From the NCBI GenBank assembly GCA_030435675.1, contig CM059622.1, positions 5,146,001 to 5,210,000 of the forward strand: DNA of 64,000 bases, read 5' to 3'. The notes beneath the pieces are model-generated. The model did not search any database. It was not told the origin of the DNA and worked only from the letters and a program-made list of their open reading frames with translations. Position numbers and translations under genes: made by a program. This document shows, one piece after another, positions 24,801 to 41,243 of the stretch (positions are counted from its first letter, which is position 1; each line of letters opens with the position of its first letter). Source of the DNA: Steinernema hermaphroditum (taxonomy: Eukaryota; Nematoda; Chromadorea; Rhabditida; Steinernematidae).

Positions 24801-26084
24801 TAAAAATGTTTACCGTAATCTATTGAATATGACGATTCTTTAGAATTTCAAAATTTCGTCAAATTTGCTTTAATCAGTGAGGCAAGCCGTTCCGAGCCGG
24901 ATTGGATCGTCTTTGAGTCACATTTCTGATACACTGAATTGCACATTTATATTACACGAAGTTTATACTGCTCTCCATCTAACAAGTAGATGTTCTATAT
25001 CCGGCTCACGACAGTTCACAGAGTCGGTTTCGCTTATTCTAGTCATAGGTATCTTAGGGGACATCAAAGCGTAAGAAACATAAAAAAGCGGAAATGAGAA
25101 TGTGTTCAAACCTAGAAATTCCAGCGCTATCGTACCTTTACCGTGCTGTAAATAAAAATTCAATGAACTGTCCTCACACCTAAGTTATAAGCACCATACT
25201 AAAATGCTTCTAAATGAACAGAACTTCACAAAAACGTTCCCATATACAAGATTAGAGCACAGAATTATCTCTTTGGCAAGCAGGAAGTGACACGATAGTC
25301 AAGGAGGGCTAAGCTCTCGTCACACTTCTTGCAAATGTCTCCCTCCATTCATCATTTTGGACAGTTTTGATCTATAAGGCGCACACGTCGGAAGAACCTA
25401 CTTCCTGCACTTTAGCATAGCATCATTAATCAGGTTAGCGGTGACCCCTCCAAATCGCATAATTCATATCGAACCACCACCTACAAGAGATCCCCTCCAC
25501 TTCGATAAGCTCCAGCGCATCTCCAGCGCGCAGATTTATGACTCCGAAGGCGGAGGCCGCACTTCCGCTTGCCGCCAGCCGCGATACCGTACTTCGGCGA
25601 CATGCACACATAAGCAATAAAAAAGCCATTACGTAAAGGTCGAACTGGTAAACAGGCGCCTCCCCGAGGAGAGTGTAAAGATGATTTAGAGAGCGGAATC
25701 CAATCGCGGCGCCATTGTCCCATCGTCTCATAATTCGCGATTTGCATAAATTTAGTCGTTGTGATCGCCTCCAACTCGCAGCCCTTCCGAACCCTCCGAA
25801 CGGCCATTACGCACTCGTCTTTTTTCTAATCCGGCGGCGCATCTGCCACTTGGCGGTCGCGGCGTCTCCTCTCTGCCCCGTGGCAACAAAATGTCAGCTG
25901 CGAGGGCGATTAGCTGCTCCCCTTCGTGCCTCCACCGTACCCCGGCGCCTCTAATCCCGACGCTCCTTCAGAGCCTCTCGCGTGTCACTGTGCCACGCCA
26001 CGCCCCAAACCCGGCAGCTAATTGGTCCTCCCGCCCCGCTCTCGAAGGCATGGCCCCCGGAGGTCGAGAACTACGCCAGCAACC
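18861..26084. other. unc-55: 7.2 kb non-coding region upstream of unc-55
   Basis: No frame in this stretch shows a recognised protein. It contains AT-rich DNA, short degenerate repeats (around 21617 and 21998, and 22715-22890), and two CpG-rich islands, at 20880-21330 and 25480-26080. Position suggests promoter and enhancer DNA of unc-55. A Pro-rich frame at 23009-23392 (MNHDLLEMQMFPGAANS) could be an undetected exon, but it lacks a convincing splice partner. Confidence 0.45.
20880..21330 (+). promoter_or_regulatory. GC-rich island with nuclear-receptor half-sites
   Basis: A CpG-dense block in AT-rich surroundings. AGGTCA occurs at 20913 and 21092, and TCAAGGTC at 21103-21110; the last two are only a few bases apart in direct orientation. 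AGGTCA repeats are the known binding elements of COUP-TF-type receptors, and the next gene downstream encodes one. A regulatory role is inference. Confidence 0.35.
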
Positions 26085-30029
<3,945 letters not shown>

Positions 30030-30318
30030 GCCCACAAAGTAGCTTGTATAATATTTTCGAGACTTCTTCTTCTGTATAAAGCGACGTGCACTAGCAGATG
30101 CTCGCAGTCCATCAATCATCGCATCTAATAGCGCCAGCGTCACATTAATCGCATTATTACCGTAGACTTGATGCGCGCTCGGGGACGGACCGGAATGGCG
30201 CTACTTAATGTGGTCGCAATCATAAAATTTACATTCCCCGATAAAAAACAAGCAACAACCGGCTCTGATGATCATAACAATAATATCCAATTTAGTACAG
30301 ACACACACTCTTCGGGAA

Positions 30319-32946
30319 TCACTTCTTCTTGCCTCCCTTTTTCACGGGGAACGCATCTTTGATCATCTTCGCCTGCCCACTGGCTAGCTCTTTCCGCACA
30401 GGCTCGAAGATGGCGTTGATTTCGCGCGTCACGGCGGTCTTCAGATCTGCGGGATGCAGTTTCTTCGACGCGAAGAGATTCTCTAGTTCTGCGAAACTGT
30501 GCACGCCCAGATCGCCGCCATCATCTTCCTTTCTGCTTATTAGAAGGCCTGAAACGATCGATTCTTAGCACATCAGGTGGTTCTCGGCAGATCTCACCTT
30601 TCTCGGCCAAGAAGTGAGGGAAGAGCAGCACCTTGGCGAGGTGGAGTGCGACATTCAACTCGCTGCTCTCTTCTTTTCCTCGCACGTTTCCTTCGGGGTC
30701 GCAGAACGATCTGGAGATCTTCGTTTTCGTTTGTTTCTCGGTGTCGAACGGCTCCAAATGATTCTCAGCGTCAGAGGCCCCCATCTTCGCCTCGTTCATT
30801 CCGAGGAGCGTGGGCACGAGCAACGACGCGAAGGGCCGGTAGCCGATGCCTTCGCAGAGCCGAGCTGCTTGCACTGGGAATCCGAGCTTCTGCTCGGCTT
30901 CATCGATGTAATCAGTCTCCATGTCGTCGCCCATGATGGCGAGGTCGACTCCGACGTAGTGATGGTCGAGGGCGAAGTAGATGGGGATAAGGTGGGAAGC
31001 GAGGAAGCCTCCTTTCACGAGAGCAGACGCGTCGCGAGTGATCTTGCTGGCCATCTTGTACATATCCAGAGTGTACTCCCTGAAGTGAATCTTTGAAATC
31101 AGGAAGCAATGGGAACTCCTACTTTGTGTATTCGAAGTCTCTCGTGTCCACGAACGACACGTTCTCGAAACCACCCAAATGCTTCATGGTGACTTCGAGC
31201 ATCTGCTTCACGAAGTTGCTTCTGGCGCCCAAAGTCTTCCATTCCGACTTTTCGTTATCGAGGAAGGCGTCCAAGTCAGAGATTATGATGACGCACTGGT
31301 GACCGGCTTTGGCTAGTCGGCGAAGCGTAAGGAGGGGCATCAAGTATCCAAGATGGAAGCGGCCCTTCCCGCTAATTCTGAAGCCGATCTTCAGCTTTTC
31401 ACCCCTGCTCAATTTTTGTTTCAAGTATTGGCCGTTCACCACCTAAAATACAACATGGAGGCCTTATTTTCTTCACCGACAAACCCGGTCGGATCCCGCA
31501 ACTTCAGAAATCAGCTTGTCCACATCACCCGTCAGATTGAGTGACTCATCCATTTCGGAAGTGACCTTGGAAACATCATCTGCAACAACCTTCGGGTAGC
31601 CCAATTCCAGAACCTTTCGCAGTTCGTCAGTAAGAACACTCTAAAACGATCGTTGAATGCATTGCATAATGAGGATGGCACACCTTCTGAATCGATCCAA
31701 GGATGCCATTCAGGAAGTTCACCAAGTACTCTTTCAACATGTCTTCGCTAATTTTATCGGCATTAAAATCCTCGCGGATTTTCTCGATTGTCGTGTAGGC
31801 ACTTCCGTTCATCTGGACCGTGTCGGGGAGAACGATAGGCAGTACGACGTACTCATAGAAGGACAAAACGCCGTTGTTTTCTGAATTTTTCGGGCACTCG
31901 GCGGACTTCAACTTCTTTTCCACAACATCGGCGGAGTCGAGAAGGTCAATTTTCGAGTCCACCAGGGAGGCGCTCATCTTGCCTCCCGTCAAACCGGGTA
32001 CCATGGGATTCATCAGATGCCAGCGCTTTCCGAGCTTCAGCTTGTGCAGCTGCTCTTCGGCCAGGATGAAGATCTTCCGTTGGTCGACGCCACCAAATTG
32101 TCCGCTCACTTTCAAATGCTCTTCGTCAAGTGCTTGCAGAAGAGGGTAGAGAAGACCGCTGAGGAGAGGAGACGCAACCTGCTTCACGACTTCGGCGCCG
32201 GCTCGGAGGGCGTCACGCTGAGTGACAATTCCGCACAACTGCAGAACATGTTGGGTGTATTCTCTGCAACGCCGAAATGAAGTTTTGCATCAACTCCGCC
32301 ATAACATACGGAGTAAGTTGGAATTCAGTTCCCTTCCTGAACTCCAACTTCTCGATGGGAACATCGAGGGCAGTCATGAGTGCCTTGATCACGGTTTCAT
32401 AATAGATAACGCGGTTCTCCAGCACTGTGAAGGTGCTCTTCATGTTGTCGAGAAACGCGTGCAAGTCGGCGAACAGAATCTTCACGGTGAGCCCGGCTTT
32501 CAGGAAATCCGCGATCTTCTGCATCGGTACGAAGTAGCCGACATGCGGCTTTCCTGTGGTCGCAGTGCCCCAGTACACATTGAGGTTCTTGCCGGCAGCG
32601 AGTTGGCTCACGAGCTTGTCTTTGCCGAGGACTTCCTTAAATGAAGCCACGTTCAAATATAGTTCACAAAGATGTTCACACGCGATTACATCAATGACCT
32701 AATCAAAGAACCACTAAGGTCATTGAGGGTCTCTTTTCAGTTTTATTGAGAAAAACTAACTGTCATTCTAGTGTCGCCACTAATCATCGCGGTGACACTT
32801 ACTCAAACGTTCAGATTGAGCTGAAAGCCAGCACTCACCTGCAAATTGCGGACGATCAGATCCCTTTTAAGGCACACTTCTTCGGAAAGATCTTCTTTCT
32901 TCTCAACTCCATTCACCTGAGCGTCGGCAACAGCGACTTCAGCCAT
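30319..32946 (-). CDS. yars-1: Double-length cytoplasmic tyrosyl-tRNA synthetase
   Basis: Seven exons, all in matching phase, give about 733 residues: 32946-32839, 32635-32310, 32263-31684, 31640-31485, 31442-31123, 31079-30598 and 30548-30319. Module 1 is a normal class I Tyr[20 protein letters not shown] holds the HIGH-like motif, then [34 protein letters not shown], the substrate loop [22 protein letters not shown] and [10 protein letters not shown] (KMSKS). Module 2 repeats the fold ([52 protein letters not shown]). Several tyrosine-pocket positions differ: YWG becomes FRI, and the GGVDQRK segment becomes MGDDMET. The chain ends in a Lys tail (VKKGGKKK) and has no EMAPII domain. It charges tRNA-Tyr in the cytosol. 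I infer that module 2 is non-catalytic and acts as the second half of an intramolecular dimer. It is divergent from rpt-1. Confidence 0.93.
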
Positions 32947-33894
32947 GTTTACCCTGCAAAGTGGCGCGTACCGATTAGAAACAATAAAGTAGATACAAAG
33001 TAAGGATGATGCAATCTTGCACCCTCGCAAAGCCAAGCGACACGTCACTCCCTTCGCGCTGTCCACATGGGCTTTTTGTGAAACTCTCCTCAGAAATCGT
33101 GTCGGAGAGGCCACGGGGGAAAACAGTGCTCAAGTGGACTCAAATACAACAGAATTCGCGGCAAAACCAACCGTAAAAATCGGTTCAATTCCTTTTGTTG
33201 TGGATCTCTGCAAAATTTCTGGCCATCGTTGTATTATTTAGGAAACCGCCTTATGACATGTTCAGTTTCTTTGTACCGTTGTGTGAATTTCGATCATTCA
33301 ATGCATTGTTTTCGATCGTTGGCGTACATTCCATGTGCAATCACTCCCCAGTTTGCAATTTAAGTCGTCATCGAAAACTACCAAAATGAGAATTCTGCAG
33401 ATTGGAAAGCGATCGAAAGGCTTCCTTGTTTTGTGCGCTTTTCCAGCAAAAGGTGCCTCTCGCGCGCCAAAACACCATTCCCTGTCTCGCCCCCCCCACC
33501 CCTCTGACAATTCAGATCGTTCCTTTCCTTCTCGTGTGTGGTCGCCGTTTTCCCCAATTTTTGACCAGTAATATCTCCATATATGCCACCATTCTTTGCC
33601 CACTTTGCAGACCGACCATTCAGACAACCTTTTCGTAACATTCGTCTCTGTTGTCTGTCAGGTTTCGTCTGCAGCGTTTGTGTGTAATGGTCCTGACACG
33701 ACTTTCGGTTGTCTAAATTTGAAATATCATCACTTTGCGGCAGACAAGTCTACCGTTCGATCCGAACTTCTTGAAAACTGGCAGTCCGTCTGTTCGTGAT
33801 TTTCGTTTTGATTTGCGCGCAATTGTACTTCCCCGAGCGGTTGGTCTTATTTCGTCTTTTGCAGTGGCTTCAGTACCGAAAAAAGAATACGAAG
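32947..33894. promoter_or_regulatory. Divergent promoter region of TyrRS and rpt-1
   Basis: About 950 bases separate the start codons of two oppositely oriented housekeeping genes. It contains no supported coding exon. A TTTTGCAG at 33864 and a TGGCTTCAG at 33872, shortly before the rpt-1 ATG, are candidate trans-splice acceptors. Confidence 0.55.
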
Positions 33895-35585
<1,691 letters not shown>

Positions 35586-36215
35586 TGTGCTCCTGTGATT
35601 TCCAATCGGGCAGCGGATTGCCACATGTGTATAAGTAAAGTATTTATTGGATGCATGTACGGTAATGCGTCTTCAGGGCGACGGGTGGTTTCCCACTGTG
35701 TGTTCAACCCAAATATTAACTCCCCGCATTGTTTCATTCATTAACGGTTTTGGAGTGGAGTGGCGGCGTCCCCAGGCACCGATGACCACTATCCGGACGG
35801 CAGCACTGTGTAAGGAGCGGTATTGATGGACGCTTGGTGACCTCGAGCTGCTACGCCCACCGACTGCTGTTAGGTTCTTCTCCGCTTTCCAACAGTCGAC
35901 TTGTGAGGGCGAGTTGTTAGTCGGTGCCCCACCCCCTCTGTGGTGTGGCCGCGGGACTGCTCGCCGGCCTGTGCGCATCCGCAAGACGCGTTGTTTTTTG
36001 CGTTCTGCCGTGCTGCCTTTGTGTTGACAGTTCGGAAGAATTATCTCTGTGCGCGCGTCTATATGTCATTTATTATACGTGATTGGCGTGATTTTCGACG
36101 GCTAGCACGCGTGCATCTGCTATACGGACATGTTTTAGGTAACACTCAACAAGCCACTAGCGCGATATCACTAACTCTTCTGCAACTCACGCTACTCCCA
36201 CTTCTATCTTATAGA
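35586..36215. other. Intergenic region rpt-1 to membrane-anchored basic protein
   Basis: This holds the rpt-1 3' flank and the promoter or outron of the next gene on the same strand. No coding exon is supported. It ends in CTTATAG directly before AATG, a plausible trans-splice acceptor. Confidence 0.5.
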
Positions 36216-37566
36216 ATGGTAAGTCTCGTATAGAATGTCTAGTTTTGCGAAAGATAATGTCTATGTCTGGAATGAGTCGCATGTCTTGATCCTACACGAA
36301 TGTTTCAAGCTGCCCGATTGGCCGTTGAGTGTCTGCTGTCTGCACTTTACAAAAACTATCTGCGCGCAAATCAAAACGGCTGGGTAAATGTGTCTAGACG
36401 TCGCATGCAAATGTTTCGTCTGGTCTTTTGTTTTGTGAATGGTATGCCACTTTTGGATCTTCTATCGATTTCTGTTAGCGGCCATAATTAGTGTACGGGC
36501 CTACAGTTCCTGTTCGGCGCGCTTTCTGACCGTCTGCACGCTCTCGGCTCTGCATAGTGTGTACGCGCGAAGATGGACAACTGACCCGCATGGGCGTATA
36601 TTTTGGCGCGCTTTTTGGCGACTCGCTGGCACCGAGCCAATAACCTTGAGTAGTGCACGATAAGCATCGGCCGCTAAGGGACGCACATGCGCGATTGTAA
36701 CTCAAAAGCCGTAAACTTATCAAATCTGTTTGCAGCCTCCAAAGAAGCAAGCAGAGTCCGACGTAGAGGATCGCCCCCTTAGCCCAACGAAGGGACGCAG
36801 AATGAAGGCCGCCGCCTCGAAGTCTCCTGGACGTGGTCGCCCAGCCACTCCCAAGACTCCGAAGAAGACTCCGCGCTCTGCTAGCCGTGGACGTCCACCA
36901 AGCGCTAGCCGCAAGGCGCTTACCGAGCCCGCTCCTCCACGCCCGGCTTCGCGTTCTGGAACTCGTGGCGCCGCCAAGAAGGAGAAGGAGGTCAAGCTGA
37001 CCAACAAGACCATTGTCGTCGAAACTACTCCAGTACTCCCAAAGAGCACCCGAATCACTCGCTCTGTTGAGTCGCGCTCCATCCTGAAGGCGACGCCGAA
37101 GATCGAAACCCGTTCTTCGCGCTCCCGTGCTGAAGCTCTGACCGCAAACACCGCTGGCACCTCCATTTCCGTCGCCGCTCAGATGACCTCCGAGGAAGAG
37201 AAGGCTCTCCGCCGCCGTATCACCGCTGCTGCCAGCGTCTCACCCTCCGTTCCCAGTCGCGCTCGTGAAGTCGCCCGCGAAACTGCTGTCAACGCGAAGA
37301 ACGTCGCCTGCAGAGTCGTCTGCTCCAACGCTTTCAAGGTGGTCCTGGGAATCTTCATTCTCTTCACCGCCTACTACTTCGTCCTCAAGTATTTCCCCAA
37401 CATCCACAAGGACTCCGCCGTCTACATCACTAACAACTACTACTATGTGCGCGACCAAGCCGCCGAAGGATTCAACAAGGCCTACCAGTCGTTGCCGTCA
37501 TTCCAGTTTAATCAACAATCTGGGGCCTCTACCGCAACCCCAGCGAAGCCCGTGTCCGAAAACTGA
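36216..37566 (+). CDS. Basic, AT-hook-like protein with a C-terminal membrane anchor
   Basis: The initiator ATG (36216-36218) is followed immediately by a GTAAGT donor. The rest of the protein lies in one exon, 36736-37566, about 277 residues in all. Residues 2-120 are rich in Lys, Arg, Pro and Ser with repeated GRP-type motifs (SPGRGRPATPKTPKKTP, SRGRPPSASRK) resembling AT-hooks. They are followed by TNKTIVVETTPVLPKSTRITR and a coiled stretch (TSEEEKALRRRI). One hydrophobic segment (VVLGIFILFTAYYFVLKYF) lies near residue 212, with about 60 residues after it. This layout suggests a DNA- or chromatin-binding protein of the inner nuclear membrane, but that is inference; no LEM domain is visible. 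AATAAA at 37644 lies only 24 bases from the stop codon of the convergent aminotransferase. Confidence 0.8.
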
Positions 37567-37672
37567 TTTCCTGAGGACCTATGCTGTCGTCACTTGTACA
37601 GTCAATTTTTAACGTTTGCATTTTGATACTTTGATGAAACTCGAATAAAGTGACCCAATCATTGCGCCTTCT

Positions 37673-40600
37673 TCACTTCTTCAACGCTTCAGCGATCGCG
37701 TCGACAGCAACGTCGACGTCTTTCTTCGAAATACACATCGGCGGCTTGATTCGCAAGACATTACCCTTGAGGCCTCCCTTTCCGACGAGCACTCCGCGGT
37801 CTTTAATATCTTCAAAGATATTGGCGACGCGGTCGGACGCCAGTGGACCGCCCGACTCGTCGATCAGCTCCACGCCGATCATGAGTCCCTTGCCGCGGAC
37901 GTCGCCGACCAGCGGCGACTGGATCGCGGCGAGCTGCTCGAGGAAGTAGGTGCCCACCACGGCGCAGTTCTCCTGCAGCTTCTCCTACAAAGAGAGGTGT
38001 CAGAAAAAGAGACAGATTCGAGTGTTGTCTAGACATTCGTTTCCAGGTTAGACGGTCTAGAGTAGACGCGCCTACGAATGCGCCAGGAAAGGGGCTAAGC
38101 AGACGGTGTCTGCTTTGTGCCTCTCTCCGATATTAGACAGTCTAAAGTGCAAGCATAGGACAGCAAACTCAATCCAAAGAGGTTCTTTCATAGAGTACGG
38201 TCGGTGTTGAACAGCCTAGAAGTGATGTACCTCTTTGATGACGTCGAGGACGGCAGAGCCTACGGTGGCCGCCATCGGGTTTCCTCCGAAGGTGTTGAAG
38301 TAGAGCGCCTTCGTGAAGCTCTGCGCGATCTCCTTTGTCGTCACAACGGCCCCGATCGGGAATCCGTTGCCCATTCCCTTGGCCATCGTCACAATGTCCG
38401 GTTTGGCGTCTTGCGTCTGGAAGCCCCAGAAGTGGGAGCCCATGCGGCCGAAGCCCGTCTGCACCTCGTCGCTGATACAGAGACCACCCCGCGCGTGCAC
38501 GGCGTCGAAGGCGCTCTTCAAAAAGCCGCGGGGGTACTGTACTGTGCCGCCAACTCCCTGCACGGACTCGACGAGGAAGCCGGCGGGCCCGCCGCTAGCA
38601 GGGAAGTCGAAGTCGAGCGTCTCTTGAAACTGGCACATGTAGTGCGCGAGGGCTTTGCATGGCCCTGGAATAATCGGCTTGAGAAAGGCCTCTTTGAAAT
38701 GCGCTAACCTGGACCACATCCACATTCCCCTTTCTTGTTCGGAACGGGACAATCACGACAGTTCTTTCCTCCCCACGGGCCGTTGTACGGATCGGGACAC
38801 ATCGCCTTCAGAATTCCGAATCCCGAAGGCATCGGCTGCTTCCACGTTCCGAGATTGGTGGACCCCAGGACGGTTTGGGTCATTCCGTGGTATCCGTTTC
38901 GCAACGAGAGACAGTCGAAGCGGCCGGTGTGGACTCTGGCGAGAGCCAGAGCCAGGTCGTTGGCCTCGGAGCCCGAGTTGGTAAAGAAGCACACCTGGAA
39001 GGGGTCATTAAAAGTGGGGCTTGTGATTTTATATTCGTATAATGGTTTTGTCAAGACAAGAACTAGTTAAATGCAAAGTACTCTACAGAAGAAGGTTCTG
39101 TACCTTTAGGTGGTCGGGCAATGTAGCGGTCAGCTTCTCGGCGTACTCAAACATCGGCGATGTATAGTAGATGGACGTAGTGTGCCAGAGTTTATCCAGC
39201 TGTTTCTTGAGGGCTTCATTTACCTTCCTGCAATAGAACATGCTTTATCTGCTTCTTATCCCAACCGGCATTTATCAATTATATCCTAAAATCTCAACAC
39301 GGACATCAAGATAGGTGAGGTTCCCTTGCACCCTGGAGTCCTTCCCTCAACCTCATGCACAAATCCCAAAGAGCGGTCGCCCTGTGGTCGTCCCCTTCGA
39401 GGTCCCTTATCGCGCTCGACTTCACTCTCTAACGTGAATTCCACAATTCGCCACACCACTTGCCTCCAACTTGTTTTCGGCCTTTTTTCTCCCCATGTTC
39501 TGCTCTCGCGGTCAAACGCGAATCGAGTGGCAAAAACAGCTCTCGCGCGCGTTGTAATCCAACTTACAACCTGTTCGCCCCCTCCGTTTTTCCCTTTTAC
39601 AAAAAGACCACAATATCCGAAAACAAAGTCACGTCCCCTCTGTGTACGGTAACGCCTTGTCGAACGAAATGTTGAGGTTCCACCGAGGCCGTTGTAACAA
39701 ATGAAACAGTTGCTCTCGAGTGGTTCGTTCGGCCGAGCAGGTCACAAAACGGCGCCACACGTGACTGCGAAGCGAACGGGAAGTGTGAGAGATAGGAAAA
39801 ACTCCTCGAAGCGACCAGAGGTCTCTTGTTTACGCTCTACACAAAGTAGTCACCAGAAAAGGTGTCCGAACGGATAAACAATGGTTTTTGAAGACTGTTT
39901 ATAATTTCAGAGCCATTTGATAGGTGATAAGCACACATGATTGCGTTGTACTGATAAGGACAAGTGGAGGTTATCAAAGAACCAGCTGTCTTCCTCGTCA
40001 GGAGACGTGTCATAAAATGGTCACTTGCACCACACTTTGTTTTTACTTCCTTCGAATTGAGTAACTTCGAACGAAAGAACCGGTTTTTTTGCGGTTGTAT
40101 TTTAGAAAAATGCGAATTTGCGAGATTAATCTTTCGTTAACAAGAGAGTCATGGTCAAAGAGTGTCGTTTTAAACGTTTTTTTTAATTGGAGGAAGACAA
40201 CTGTTAAATGAATTGCACTTATTGAGTCGAGTTACGAAAGTTGTCTCTAAGTATTCTCCTTTTCTTAGCTTAACGTTGTTCTCACGGTTTCATTCTAAAC
40301 GGCAGTTTGCACGATGAGGAAATGGGAAGAGAATATAGGTCAACTGATCAGGAAACAGCTTAAGAAGATATCATTTCTTTTGAAAAGCAATTTAAAGGTT
40401 CCACAAACAGGTTTCAAAACATGTAACACAGGAATGGATCTTCATCTTCGCCAAACTAAACGCAACCGAGATTAAAACGAGATATCTCGTGTGCGAAAGT
40501 GTGACTTCAAAATTGAAATGTTTCAAGTGCCTTTGGAAAATAGAGGTTTTCTTATGTCTGTTCGTTCTCGATTCGCGCTTTTCTGGATGCCGCCTTTTAC

Positions 40601-40971
40601 ATCACTGGAAGATCGTCAATTTTGTGTATAAAAAGGAAACCTTGGAAGAGAGGAAATTAGGTGGCAAAAGAGTCAGATGTCATCCGATGCCATCTTTCAA
40701 CCTCAATCCGCTTTAAAGGGTGGTTCCTACTAACACTCTACTGTACTTATGTGCCACATAGCTTTCATCTCTGGGTGAGTAATTCAGTGAAAACTTACGG
40801 ATGGCAATGTCCCACAGAAACGGTGACAATTCCTCCGAACATGTCGAGGTACTTCTTGCCCTCAGAGTCCCAGAGGAACTGCATCTCCCCTCGTTCCACG
40901 AGCAATGGCTTCCTGTAGAAGGTGACCATGGAAGGCGGAAGAAGAGGACGCAACGCCTGGACTCGATTCAT
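37673..40971 (-). CDS. Mitochondrial alanine-glyoxylate aminotransferase 2-like (AGXT2) enzyme
   Basis: Five exons from the first supported ATG give about 442 residues: 40971-40799, 39227-39104, 38994-38709, 38664-38231 and 37984-37673. It is a class III PLP-dependent aminotransferase: [22 protein letters not shown], the PLP-phosphate motif [28 protein letters not shown], the Asp in [21 protein letters not shown], the Schiff-base Lys in [18 protein letters not shown], and [10 protein letters not shown]. The family moves amino groups from alanine or beta-amino acids to glyoxylate or pyruvate in mitochondria. The coding sequence is open upstream of the chosen ATG (FAHRSFQCFE) from an acceptor at about 41000, so a 5' exon with the targeting peptide probably exists and is not resolved. 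The first intron is 1.57 kb. The two miR-235-like hairpins lie upstream on the same strand. Confidence 0.9.
39228..40798 (-). other. Large intron of the AGXT2-like gene
   Basis: Splicing joins VGHCHP to [10 protein letters not shown] with two bases carried over. No nested gene is evident. The interval 39420-39640 is CpG-rich compared with the AT-rich remainder. Confidence 0.7.
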
Positions 40972-41149
40972 CTCGAAGCACTGAAACGATCGGTGAGCGA
41001 ACTGCGGAGAAACTCGCTGCAACTCTGCACAATTCAATAAACTAACCACTGCTGTCGGTGCGCCGCCGTCGTCGGAGGAAAAAACGGAGAAGAAGGAGAA
41101 GATAAGGTGGAAAGGTCAGCGATCAGAGGGCGGGCAGAGTCACACTTCG

Positions 41150-41243
41150 CGAGATGCACACCGTCAGGTCGGGATGAGTGCAATATTTCCTCATGTCTTC
41201 GTCTGAATATGGCAAACAGCTCAACCTGATCGTGTGCATCTGC
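41150..41243 (-). ncRNA. mir-235: microRNA precursor, miR-235/miR-92 family, copy 1
   Basis: On the minus strand this folds into one long hairpin. An outer stem of GATGCACAC/GTGTGCATC and a nearly continuous inner stem lead to a loop of about 10-15 bases. The 3' arm (41164-41185) begins UAUUGCACUCAUCCCGACCU. Its seed AUUGCAC and overall sequence match the miR-92/miR-25 family, including C. elegans miR-235. The 5' arm carries AGGUUGAGCUGUUUGCCAU, comparable in position to a miR-92 star strand. The mature product on the 3' arm is as in other family members. It may be co-transcribed with copy 2 or from the promoter region of the downstream AGXT2-like gene. Confidence 0.88.
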
